This document shows positions 15,394 through 22,668 of a DNA stretch of 64,000 bases, piece by piece. The notes beneath the pieces are model-generated. The model worked only from the letters and a program-made list of their open reading frames with translations, did no database searches and was not told the DNA's origin. The DNA is from JAIBJN01 sp963748205 (lineage in GTDB: Bacteria; Actinomycetota; Thermoleophilia; Gaiellales; Gaiellaceae): NCBI GenBank assembly GCA_963748205.1, contig CAVVIB010000028.1, forward strand, positions 72,620-136,619, read 5' to 3'. Both the position numbers and the translations under genes were made by a program. The first letter of the stretch is position 1; every line of letters starts with the position of its first letter.

Positions 15394-16286
15394 CCGCGGG
15401 CTCGCTCGAGGGCCTCGGCGAGATCCGCCGGTAGCGGCGACTCGACCTCCACGTCCTCGCCCGTGAACGGGTGCGGGAACGCGAGCCTGGCCGCGTGCAG
15501 GAACTGGCGCTCGAGCCCGAGGTCGCCCGCGATGCCGTAGGCCGGGTCGCCGGCGACCGGCAGGTCGATCGCCGCCAGGTGCACGCGGATCTGGTGCGTC
15601 CTCCCCGTCTGCAGGCGGACGCGTAGGAACGCGTGCTCCGGCAGGAGCTCCTCCAGCTCGAACTCGGTCACCGCCTCCCTGGGCGTGTCGGTGTCGAGCG
15701 AGATGCGGGTCGCGTCGCGGCGGTCGCGCCCGATCGGGGCTTCGATCCGACCCGCGCGCGAGCGCGGCCGGCCCCGCACGAGGGCCAGGTACTCGCGGAC
15801 GAGCTTCCGCCGGCTGATGAGCCCCTGGAGCCGACGGTGGGCGTCGTCCGAGCGCGCGACGACGAGCAGTCCGGACGTATCGCGGTCGAGCCGGTGGACG
15901 ATGCCGGGCCGCTCGGGCTCCTCCCCGCCCTCGATCGCCTGTGCGAGCAGGCCATGGACGAGCGTGCCGCTCGCGTGGCCGGCCGACGGGTGTACCACGA
16001 CGCCCGCGGGCTTGTCGACGACGAGGAGGTGCTCGTCCTCGTAGGCGACGCGCAGGCCCTCGACGCGCTCCGGCTCGAGCACCGGCTCGCGCCGCTCCGG
16101 GACCTCGAACTCGAGCTCCTCGCCGCCCGCCAGCCGGTGGCTCTTCGAGCGCTGCGCGCCGTCGACGGCGACCGCCCCGTCCTCGACCAGTCGCTCGGCG
16201 GCCGCGCGGGAGCCGACGCCCTCACAGGTCGCCAGGAAGCGGTCGAGCCGCTCGCCCGCCGCCTCCGGCGGCACGACGAGCTTCAT
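15390..16286 (-). CDS. RluD-family pseudouridine synthase
   Basis: 298 residues. An N-terminal S4 RNA-binding domain (ERLDRFLATCEGVGSRAAAE) is followed by a pseudouridylate synthase domain with the catalytic HRLDRDTSGLLVVAR motif and the closing TGRTHQIRVHLAAIDLPVAG. The homologue that follows lspA in most bacteria is RluD, which modifies helix 69 of 23S rRNA, and that is the likely role. ATG 16286 overlaps the lspA stop (ATGA). Confidence 0.92.
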   Translation of the reverse strand: MKLVVPPEAAGERLDRFLATCEGVGSRAAAERLVEDGAVAVDGAQRSKSHRLAGGEELEFEVPERREPVLEPERVEGLRVAYEDEHLLVVDKPAGVVVHPSAGHASGTLVHGLLAQAIEGGEEPERPGIVHRLDRDTSGLLVVARSDDAHRRLQGLISRRKLVREYLALVRGRPRSRAGRIEAPIGRDRRDATRISLDTDTPREAVTEFELEELLPEHAFLRVRLQTGRTHQIRVHLAAIDLPVAGDPAYGIAGDLGLERQFLHAARLAFPHPFTGEDVEVESPLPADLAEALERARG

Positions 16287-16792
16287 CCGCTCGTCTTGGG
16301 GGCGGTGCGGCGGAGTCGGGGCTCGCGCTCGGCGGCGACGAGCGCGGCGAGCAGAATGGTGACGCCGACCACGATGAACGTGTCGGCGAGGTTGAAGGCG
16401 GGCCAGAAGCGCAGATCGATGAAGTCGGTGACGTGCCCGAGGCGCAGGCGGTCGATCAGGTTGGCGAGGCTCCCGCCGATCAGCAGCCCGAGCGCAACTG
16501 GCAGCACAGGGTGCCGGGCGCCGGCGCGCGCGAAGTAGAAGAGCATCCACCCGACCGCGACGGCCGTGAGGATCGTCACCGCCGTCGCCCAGCTCGAGAA
16601 GAGCCCGAACGCGATGCCCGGGTTGGTGACGTGACGGATCTCGAGCGGCCCGGCCAGATGGACGGAGTCGCCGAGGTCGAGCATGCTGACGACGATCTGC
16701 TTCGTGACCTGGTCGGCCACGACCGCCGCGAAGACGACCGCCAGCAGGCCGAGCCAGTGGAACGGGGTCGCGGAGAGCGACCGCTCGACCAT
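16283..16792 (-). CDS. lspA: Lipoprotein signal peptidase
   Basis: 169 residues, four membrane helices, cleaves prolipoprotein signal peptides. The family blocks VTNPGIAFGLF, GGSLANLIDRLRLGHVTDFI and FNLADTFIVVG contain the two catalytic Asp residues. I place the start at ATG 16792 since this gives normal length; GTG three codons earlier is equally possible and the frame is open well upstream. Two lipobox-bearing proteins in this window (28398-29654, 56129-56846) are potential substrates. Confidence 0.92.
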   Translation of the reverse strand: MVERSLSATPFHWLGLLAVVFAAVVADQVTKQIVVSMLDLGDSVHLAGPLEIRHVTNPGIAFGLFSSWATAVTILTAVAVGWMLFYFARAGARHPVLPVALGLLIGGSLANLIDRLRLGHVTDFIDLRFWPAFNLADTFIVVGVTILLAALVAAEREPRLRRTAPKTSG

Positions 16793-16860
16793 CGAGATCG
16801 GCACGCGACCGTCCGTGGCCGACCCGACGCGAACGTCGATCAGCCTTGCGGACGGGTTGA

Positions 16861-17220
16861 CTAGCCCCTCTCGGCGAGACGCTGGCAGTCGATGCACCTT
16901 GTCGCGTGCGGGATGGCCTCGAGTCGCTCCTCGGCAATCTCCCGCCCGCAGCGCTCGCACTTCCCGTAGGTCCCGTTCTGGAGTCGCTCGAGCGCCTGGT
17001 CGATCGCGCGAACGAGATTTTCGGCGTTCTCCTCGAGCGTGTAGTCGATCTCCCGCTCCAGCGTGGCTGTGGCCGAGTCGGCGAGGTGGTTGTCGTCGTA
17101 CGTCTCCTCCTCGGTCTCCTCCTCGAGCGAGCCTGAATTCGCCTCGTGCAGGTGGTCGAGCGTCGACGTCAGGCGCTCCCGCTCTTCGAGCAGCGACTTT
17201 CTGTAGCGCTCGGTGTCCAC
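16861..17220 (-). CDS. DksA/TraR-type zinc-finger protein
   Basis: 119 residues. An acidic coiled-coil N-terminal half (ERYRKSLLEERERLTSTLDH) is followed by a C4 zinc finger CxxC-17-CxxC (CERCGREIAEERLEAIPHAT, then RCIDC). Family members bind the RNA polymerase secondary channel. The acidic tip needed by DksA is not obviously present, so a structural or transcription-tuning role is open. GTG 17220 is supported by a TATACT hexamer 6 bases upstream, implying a leaderless transcript. Confidence 0.85.
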   Translation of the reverse strand: MDTERYRKSLLEERERLTSTLDHLHEANSGSLEEETEEETYDDNHLADSATATLEREIDYTLEENAENLVRAIDQALERLQNGTYGKCERCGREIAEERLEAIPHATRCIDCQRLAERG

Positions 17221-17226
17221 GCTTCG

Positions 17227-17232
17227 AGTATA
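17227..17232 (-). promoter_or_regulatory. Leaderless -10 element of the DksA/TraR-like gene
   Basis: TATACT on the minus strand, 6 bases before GTG 17220; the best match to the consensus -10 in the window. Confidence 0.5.
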
Positions 17233-17260
17233 TCCGGGGCCCCGAGCCCCTCCAGAGGTG

Positions 17261-17749
17261 TCAGGCAGCCTGGTGGCGGTCGTGTCCCGCACCGCCGCGG
17301 CCGCCGGCCGTCTCTCCCTCGACGCGGTCGAGCGTGGAGGCGAGGAAGGCGCGAAACTCGGCTCTGACATCGGTCTCGAGCGCACGCAGGCGGCGGATCT
17401 CATCCCGTGTCCGCTCCTGCTCCGCCTCGGCCGTCGCGGCGATCTCGCGGGCCTTCGCACGCGCCTCCTCGACGATCAGGTCGGCCTCGCGGTGGGCCCG
17501 CGCACGCAGCTCGTCGGCCATGCGCTCGGCCGAGAGAAGGGTGTTGCGCAGGGCCTCTTCGATCTCACGCTGGCGGTGGAGCTCGCTTTCGAGCCGCTCG
17601 ATCTCGTCGCGCAGGTCGGCACGGTCACGCCACACGTCCTCGAAGCTCGAGGCGATGTCCGACAGAAGCCGGTCCACGCCCGAGCGCTCGTAGCCCAGGA
17701 AACGCCGAGGCAGAGCAACGTGCCGAATTTCGACAGGGGTCAGCGACAT
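17261..17749 (-). CDS. divIVA: DivIVA-domain cell-division protein
   Basis: 162 residues. The N-terminal LTPVEIRHVALPRRFLGYER and GVDRLLSDIASSFEDVWRD are the DivIVA lipid-binding domain. A long coiled coil (about 45-140) follows. DivIVA/Wag31 proteins bind curved membrane and organise polar growth or division. Its position beside yggT and sepF is the standard dcw-cluster tail. The C-terminal 20 residues are Gly/Arg/His-rich and disordered. Confidence 0.9.
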   Translation of the reverse strand: MSLTPVEIRHVALPRRFLGYERSGVDRLLSDIASSFEDVWRDRADLRDEIERLESELHRQREIEEALRNTLLSAERMADELRARAHREADLIVEEARAKAREIAATAEAEQERTRDEIRRLRALETDVRAEFRAFLASTLDRVEGETAGGRGGAGHDRHQAA

Positions 17750-17791
17750 GGCCGAAGAACTTCGCCGCGGGCGGCCGGACCCCTCCCCGTG

Positions 17792-18091
17792 TTAGAGGCG
17801 GGCGAGCCCGGAGTCGATCAGCCGGTAGACGATCGTGAGGGTGATGATCGCGACGATCGGCGAGAGGTCGAGCCCGAGACCGCCCATGTTGAACTGCGGG
17901 ATGAAGCGGCGGAAGAGCCGCAGGTACGGGTCGACGACGTCGTAGAGGAAGCGCTGGATCCGGTTCAGGGCGGTGTTGTAGGGCAGCGGGAGCCAGGACG
18001 CGATGATGTACGCGATGATGCAGATGAGGTAGACGAGGTAGATCGCCTCGAGGAAGTTCCGGGCCGTGTCGATCGCATCCGCGAAGACCAT
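17792..18091 (-). CDS. YggT-family membrane protein
   Basis: 99 residues with two hydrophobic segments (YLVYLICIIAYIIASWLPL and LDLSPIVAIITLTIVYRLI) separated by the conserved VDPYLRLFRRFIP loop. YggT proteins are small membrane proteins of the sepF neighbourhood with no settled activity. A TAGGTT hexamer ends 7 bases before ATG 18091, so it may be transcribed leaderless. Confidence 0.88.
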   Translation of the reverse strand: MVFADAIDTARNFLEAIYLVYLICIIAYIIASWLPLPYNTALNRIQRFLYDVVDPYLRLFRRFIPQFNMGGLGLDLSPIVAIITLTIVYRLIDSGLARL

Positions 18092-18098
18092 CGCGGGA

Positions 18099-18104
18099 AA
18101 CCTA
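18099..18104 (-). promoter_or_regulatory. Leaderless -10 element of yggT
   Basis: TAGGTT on the minus strand, 7 bases before ATG 18091. Confidence 0.45.
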
Positions 18105-18127
18105 CTGCCCGATGCGGCCGGAAGCGG

Positions 18128-18685
18128 CTACGACTGGTTGTAGAAGCCGTGGTCCATGAGGCGGGCGCGTTCCTCCGCCGAGACCTCGACGTTCCGGGGC
18201 GTGAGGAGGAAGACCTTGTCCGCAACCCGCTGCATGCTCCCGCTGAGCGCGTAGGTGAGCCCGCTCGAGAAGTCGATCAGGCGCTTCGAGAGCTCCGCGT
18301 CGGCGCTCTGGAGGTTGACGATCACCGGCACCGAGTCCTTGAACTTGTCCGCGATCGACTGCGCGTCGTTGAAGCTCCGCGGGACGACGAGGTGCACCTT
18401 CACCGAGGCCGCGGCCACCGCCTCGAGCTGCGCACGCCGGCTACTGCCGGAGGGACGCATGACCGCGGTCTGCGCGCCGGGCGTCCCTGCGTCGGGCTCC
18501 GACCAGTCCTCGAACTCCTCGCGCTGGCGGGCGCGCGGGTTCAGCCTCCGCACGTTCTGGCGGTCACGGTCGTACGTCCGCTCGAGCTCCTCCTCGGCGG
18601 CGTAGGCCTCCTCGTCCCAGTATTCGTCCTCCTCGACGATGCCGAAGTAGACGAGCGCGCGGCTCCAGACGTCTCCTACACCCAT
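18128..18685 (-). CDS. sepF: Cell division protein SepF
   Basis: 185 residues. A short amphipathic N-terminal helix for membrane binding (MGVGDVWSRALVYFGIV), an acidic and basic linker to about residue 95, then the SepF core (VHLVVPRSFNDAQSIADKFK through LIDFSSGLTYALSGSMQRV and KVFLLTPRNVEVS). SepF anchors FtsZ to the membrane in actinobacteria lacking FtsA. A TAAACT hexamer lies 12 bases before ATG 18685. Confidence 0.93.
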   Translation of the reverse strand: MGVGDVWSRALVYFGIVEEDEYWDEEAYAAEEELERTYDRDRQNVRRLNPRARQREEFEDWSEPDAGTPGAQTAVMRPSGSSRRAQLEAVAAASVKVHLVVPRSFNDAQSIADKFKDSVPVIVNLQSADAELSKRLIDFSSGLTYALSGSMQRVADKVFLLTPRNVEVSAEERARLMDHGFYNQS

Positions 18686-18700
18686 AGACGCGGACTGAGT

Positions 18701-19312
18701 TTACCGCCCGTACAGAACGGATCCCACCCTGACCAGCGTCGCGCCCTCCTCCGCGGCGACGCGGTAGTCCTGGGACGTCCCCATCGACAGCTCGCCGAGC
18801 CCGTGCTCGCCTGCCAGCTCGCGCAGCCTGCGGAAGTACGGACGCGAGGCCTCCGGGTCCTCGGCGAGCGGAGGCATCGTCATCAGGCCGCGAATCTCCA
18901 CGCCCAGGGAGCGCGCCTCCTCCAGGAACGCCGGCAAAGCCTCCGGCGGCACGCCGGACTTCGACTCCTCGCCGGAGAGGTTGACCTCGACGAGCGCAGG
19001 CACGGTGAGGCGCTTCGCCGCCGACTCGCTCCCGAGCGAGTGGCAGAGCTCGCAGAGCTCGGACACGTCGCGCGCCTTGCGCGACTGGAGGTGCCCGATG
19101 AAGTGCCAGCGGAAGCGGTCGGCATAGCGCTCGTGCTTGGCCGCGAGGTCCTGGAGGCGGTTCTCCCCAACGACCTCGACGCCCGCCTCGGCGAGCAGCG
19201 CCATCTCGTCCGCCGAGACGTACTTCGTCGCCGCGACGACGGTCACGTCAGGCCCGACCTCCTCGCGGATACGGGCGTAGTTCGCCGCGATCTGGTCAGC
19301 GGAGAGCGGCAA
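18701..19312 (-). CDS. YggS/PLPBP family pyridoxal phosphate-binding protein
   Basis: 203 residues. TIM-barrel PLP carrier of the YggS (COG0325) family, thought to keep free PLP and amino/keto-acid pools in balance. Motifs: VVAATKYVSADEMALL (PLP lysine), GENRLQDLAAKH, WHFIGHLQSRKARDV, LSMGTSQDYRVAAEEGATLV. TTG 19312 is chosen: it is preceded by AGGGG and overlaps the end of pgeF by 17 bases; no in-frame ATG or GTG fits. Confidence 0.9.
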   Translation of the reverse strand: MPLSADQIAANYARIREEVGPDVTVVAATKYVSADEMALLAEAGVEVVGENRLQDLAAKHERYADRFRWHFIGHLQSRKARDVSELCELCHSLGSESAAKRLTVPALVEVNLSGEESKSGVPPEALPAFLEEARSLGVEIRGLMTMPPLAEDPEASRPYFRRLRELAGEHGLGELSMGTSQDYRVAAEEGATLVRVGSVLYGR

Positions 19313-20015
19313 CGATCCCCTGACGCCCGGTGAGGCCCTGGTCGCGGCGGTGCGAGAAGAAGAGCTCCTCCTCGCAGGAGGTGCAGAGGTCGACGCGCCC
19401 CACCGCTTCGGCTCCGGCCGCGCGCAGCGCCCGCTCGGTCGCCTCGACGAGGTCGAGGTTCCTGTCCACGAGGACGTCCGCGCCGAAGCGGGCGCGGAAC
19501 GGCTCGGCGACTTCCTCCCCCACCTCGAAGCAGCACGGGCCGATGCCCGGCCCGATCGCGGCGCGGAGCGGCCCACCGCCCAGCGCCTCCGCCCCGGCCT
19601 CGACGATGCCGCCGAGAAGCCCGCGCCAGCCGACGTGCAGCACGGCGAGCCCCGGCTTCCCGTTCGTGCGGGCGAGCGCGACCGGCAGGCAGTCCGCGGT
19701 GAGCAGCATGAGCCCCTGGCCGGGCTCGTCGGTCCAGAGGCCGTCGCAGCGCTCGAGCGGCGTCCCCGGGCGCACGATCCCGCGCTCGTCGGCGCGGAGC
19801 ACCTTGGCGCCGTGCGCCTGCCAGGCCATCGTCGCCGTCTCGGGGTCGACCTCGACCGACGCGCAGAGGCGCCTGCGGTTCTCCACGACCCGCTCGGGCT
19901 CGTCGTCCGTGAGGATCCCGAGGTTGAGCGACTCGTACGGGCCCTCGCTGACGCCGCCGAGGCGCGACGAGAAGACGACCCGATACGGATCCCCGAGCTG
20001 AGCCTCGAAGATCAT
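19296..20015 (-). CDS. pgeF: PgeF/YfiH-type purine nucleoside phosphorylase (laccase domain)
   Basis: 239 residues, multicopper-oxidase-like fold (DUF152). Conserved His and Cys occur in WQAHGAKV, LMLLTADCLPVALA and AVLHVGWRGLLGG, the zinc site of the family. E. coli PgeF edits peptidoglycan precursors and related proteins are purine nucleoside phosphorylases/adenosine deaminases. ATG 20015 overlaps the stop of the upstream DHH gene (ATGA). Confidence 0.9.
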   Translation of the reverse strand: MIFEAQLGDPYRVVFSSRLGGVSEGPYESLNLGILTDDEPERVVENRRRLCASVEVDPETATMAWQAHGAKVLRADERGIVRPGTPLERCDGLWTDEPGQGLMLLTADCLPVALARTNGKPGLAVLHVGWRGLLGGIVEAGAEALGGGPLRAAIGPGIGPCCFEVGEEVAEPFRARFGADVLVDRNLDLVEATERALRAAGAEAVGRVDLCTSCEEELFFSHRRDQGLTGRQGIVAALR

Positions 20016-22570
20016 GATGCGCCGATCAGCTCCCGTGCGGCCGCGAGCTCGGCCTCCCGGCCGTCCAGCTCGCCGTTCACCTTCCGGCGCAGGACCTCCT
20101 CGAGGATGGCTCCGACCTCGGGCGACTCGGTCAGCCCGAGCTCCGCGAGGTCGCCGCCCGAGATCTCCAGGTGGACGTCGCGGAGATCCTCGAAGTAGCG
20201 CTCGAGTCGGGTGCGGGCGGACGCGTCCGCGCCGGCCATGGCCATGAGGACGCCGTCCGGGTCGTGCGGCTCGGCGATCGCGCGAAGGCGCGCCGGCTCG
20301 TCCGTCTCGGCGACGCGCTCGCGCAGGCGCGCGGCCACCGTGACCGCGTCGGCGATCCGCTCGGCGTCGCGCCGGCGCAGCTTGAGGCGCTCGAACCAGT
20401 CGTAGAGCTCGTCGGGCGGCAGGCGCCTCGCGAGCGCGGCCAGCCGCAGCCGCCAGGCCGGCGCGTCGGGCGCGTGCCGCTCGCGGAGCGAGTCCAGCTC
20501 GGCAACGAGCTCGACCGCGTCCTCGCCGGCGGCCAGGTGCGGATGGATCGCCTGGTCGAGGCGCAGCTCCGCCATGCGGCGAAGGGAGTCGCCGACCTCG
20601 GCCTCGGAGAGGAGCGCCTGGAGCTCGTCGCGCAGCCGCGCCGACGAGAGCTCGCCGACGAGCTCCATCTCGATGCAGGCCCGCGCGAGCCCGAACGTGT
20701 GCGAGTCCATGCGGAAGCCGTACCGGTTCTCGTAGCGGATCGCCCGGAAGAGCCGCGTCGGGTCATCGATGAAGGACAGGTTGTGGAGGACGCGGATGAC
20801 CTTCGCCTCGAGATCTCGGAGGCCGCCGAAGAAGTCCACGAGCCGCCCGAAGTCCTCGCCCTTCAGCGAGACCGCCATGGCGTTGATCGTGAAGTCGCGC
20901 CGGTAGAGGTCCTGGCGGATCGACGCCTGCTCCACCGCGGGGAGCGCGCCGGGGTAGTCGTAGAACTCGGTGCGCGCGGTCGCGACATCGACCCTGCCGC
21001 CCTCGTAGACGACGATCGCCGTCCCGAACTTGTCGTGCGGGACGACGCGGCCGCCGAGCGCCTGCGCCAGCGCGCGCCCGAAGGCGATCCCGTCGCCCTC
21101 GACCGCGATGTCGACGTCGAAGCTCGGCTCGTCCATGAGCAGGTCGCGGACCGCGCCGCCGACGAGGTAGACGCCGTCGAAGCCTTCGGCGACGGCCTGG
21201 ACTGCCTCGAACACAGGCGCCAGGCCTGGGACGGCGAGGAGCTCCGCGCTCACGTCCGGGCCGGCGGGCGCCGCCTCCTCCGCGGTGGGCTCGCCCAGCG
21301 CCCGCAGCAGGTCGCTGCGCGCCACGACGCCGACCACCTTGTCCTCGCGAAGCACGGCGGCGCGCCCCGCGTCCGAGGTCCGCAGGAGCCGCGTCAGCTC
21401 GGGCAGCGGCGTGTCTTCGGCGCACGTGACCACGTCGGAGCTCATGACGCTCTTCACGGGGGCGTGGGAAAGCGCATGGCCGATGGCCTGGTCGAGGTTC
21501 TCGCGCGTGACGAGCCCGACGAGACGCTCGTCCTCCGCGACGAGGATCCCGCTCTGGCGGTGCCGCTGGCAGAGGATCATCGCCTGCGCGACGGTGTCGT
21601 CGGGCGCGACGAACCGCGCCGGGCGCGACATGATCTCCGCCGCCGTGGGCAGCGGCCGCGCGGCGCCCGGGAGCGCGTCGAGGACGAGCTGTCGCGCCTC
21701 GGCGAGCGGGCCGCGATGGACGGCCGAGGCCGCTTGCGGGTGCCCGCCTCCGCCGAGCGCGCCCGCGACCGCCGCAGCGTCGAGCTCCGGCACGCGCGAG
21801 CGGCTGACGCAGAACACGCGCCCGTCCATCTCGACGAGGCAGACAAGCGCCTGGGCGTCGGTGAGGTCGACGATCTTGTGCGCGAGGTTGGAGATGCCGT
21901 CGACGTACGCCGGCCAGGACACGGGCGCGACGAGCACTTCGAGCCCGCCGACGGAGTGGCTCTCGAGCGAGGAGGTGAGCGCGTCGAGGAGCGCGCGCTC
22001 CTCCTCTGCGAGCGGCGCCCGCAGGTACTGCGCCACCATCTCCTGCCGCGCCCCGTGGCGGAGGCACCAGGCGAGCGCCTCGGCGTCGCGGAGCGCGACG
22101 CCGGGGTAGCCGAGGGATCCCGTGTCCTCGTGGATGCCGAGGGCGAAGACGGTGGCCTCGAGCGGCGAGACCTCGATCTCCCGCTCGGCGAGGATGCCGA
22201 CCATCGTCGTCGTGAGCGCTCCGTCGTCGGAGAGCACGAGGTTCTCCGGCTTCACCCAGCCGGGCGTCTCACCGGAATGGTGGTCGAAGACGACGACCTC
22301 GACGGCGGGATCGCGCGCCACGCGCTCGAACTCCCCCAGCCGCTCCGGGTGGACGGTCTCGACCACGATCAGCCGCCGGACGGCCTCGGTGTCGACGCGC
22401 CCGGGCTCGACGATCTCGAGCTCGTCCGCGTGCAGGCGGTAGAACTCGCGCACGTTGCGGTTGAGCGAGCCGGAGAGCGCGATCACGGCGCCCGGGTAGA
22501 GCCGCCGCGCGGCGAGCATCGCCGCGAGCGCGTCGAAGTCCGTGTTGGTGTGGGAGACGATCACGTCCAC
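20012..22570 (-). CDS. DHH phosphoesterase - CBS pair - poly(A) polymerase-type nucleotidyltransferase fusion
   Basis: 852 residues in three parts. Residues about 1-300 are a DHH/DHHA1 phosphoesterase (NTDFDALAAMLAARR, VVVFDHHSGE, GALGGGGHPQAASAV). Residues about 310-430 are two CBS domains. From about 465 to the end is a class II tRNA nucleotidyltransferase/poly(A) polymerase with YLVGGAVRDLLM, FDVDIAVEGDG, RRDFTINAMAV and DPTRLFRAIRYENRYGFRMD. This combination is known as a CC- or A-adding tRNA enzyme in deep-branching bacteria. tRNA-Pro here lacks an encoded CCA. GTG 22570 follows a TAACCT hexamer by 7 bases. Confidence 0.9.
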   Translation of the reverse strand: MDVIVSHTNTDFDALAAMLAARRLYPGAVIALSGSLNRNVREFYRLHADELEIVEPGRVDTEAVRRLIVVETVHPERLGEFERVARDPAVEVVVFDHHSGETPGWVKPENLVLSDDGALTTTMVGILAEREIEVSPLEATVFALGIHEDTGSLGYPGVALRDAEALAWCLRHGARQEMVAQYLRAPLAEEERALLDALTSSLESHSVGGLEVLVAPVSWPAYVDGISNLAHKIVDLTDAQALVCLVEMDGRVFCVSRSRVPELDAAAVAGALGGGGHPQAASAVHRGPLAEARQLVLDALPGAARPLPTAAEIMSRPARFVAPDDTVAQAMILCQRHRQSGILVAEDERLVGLVTRENLDQAIGHALSHAPVKSVMSSDVVTCAEDTPLPELTRLLRTSDAGRAAVLREDKVVGVVARSDLLRALGEPTAEEAAPAGPDVSAELLAVPGLAPVFEAVQAVAEGFDGVYLVGGAVRDLLMDEPSFDVDIAVEGDGIAFGRALAQALGGRVVPHDKFGTAIVVYEGGRVDVATARTEFYDYPGALPAVEQASIRQDLYRRDFTINAMAVSLKGEDFGRLVDFFGGLRDLEAKVIRVLHNLSFIDDPTRLFRAIRYENRYGFRMDSHTFGLARACIEMELVGELSSARLRDELQALLSEAEVGDSLRRMAELRLDQAIHPHLAAGEDAVELVAELDSLRERHAPDAPAWRLRLAALARRLPPDELYDWFERLKLRRRDAERIADAVTVAARLRERVAETDEPARLRAIAEPHDPDGVLMAMAGADASARTRLERYFEDLRDVHLEISGGDLAELGLTESPEVGAILEEVLRRKVNGELDGREAELAAARELIGAS

Positions 22571-22577
22571 GGCTGGA

Positions 22578-22583
22578 AGGTTA
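22578..22583 (-). promoter_or_regulatory. Leaderless -10 element of the DHH-CBS-PAP gene
   Basis: TAACCT on the minus strand, 7 bases before GTG 22570. Confidence 0.4.
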
Positions 22584-22668
22584 GACCCGGCCGCGCTGTA
22601 TCCCCCTTCCTGAGGATGGCGCAGGGTGCCTCGCGGTCACACCGTGAGATCCGGGGTCCGCCGCAGAC

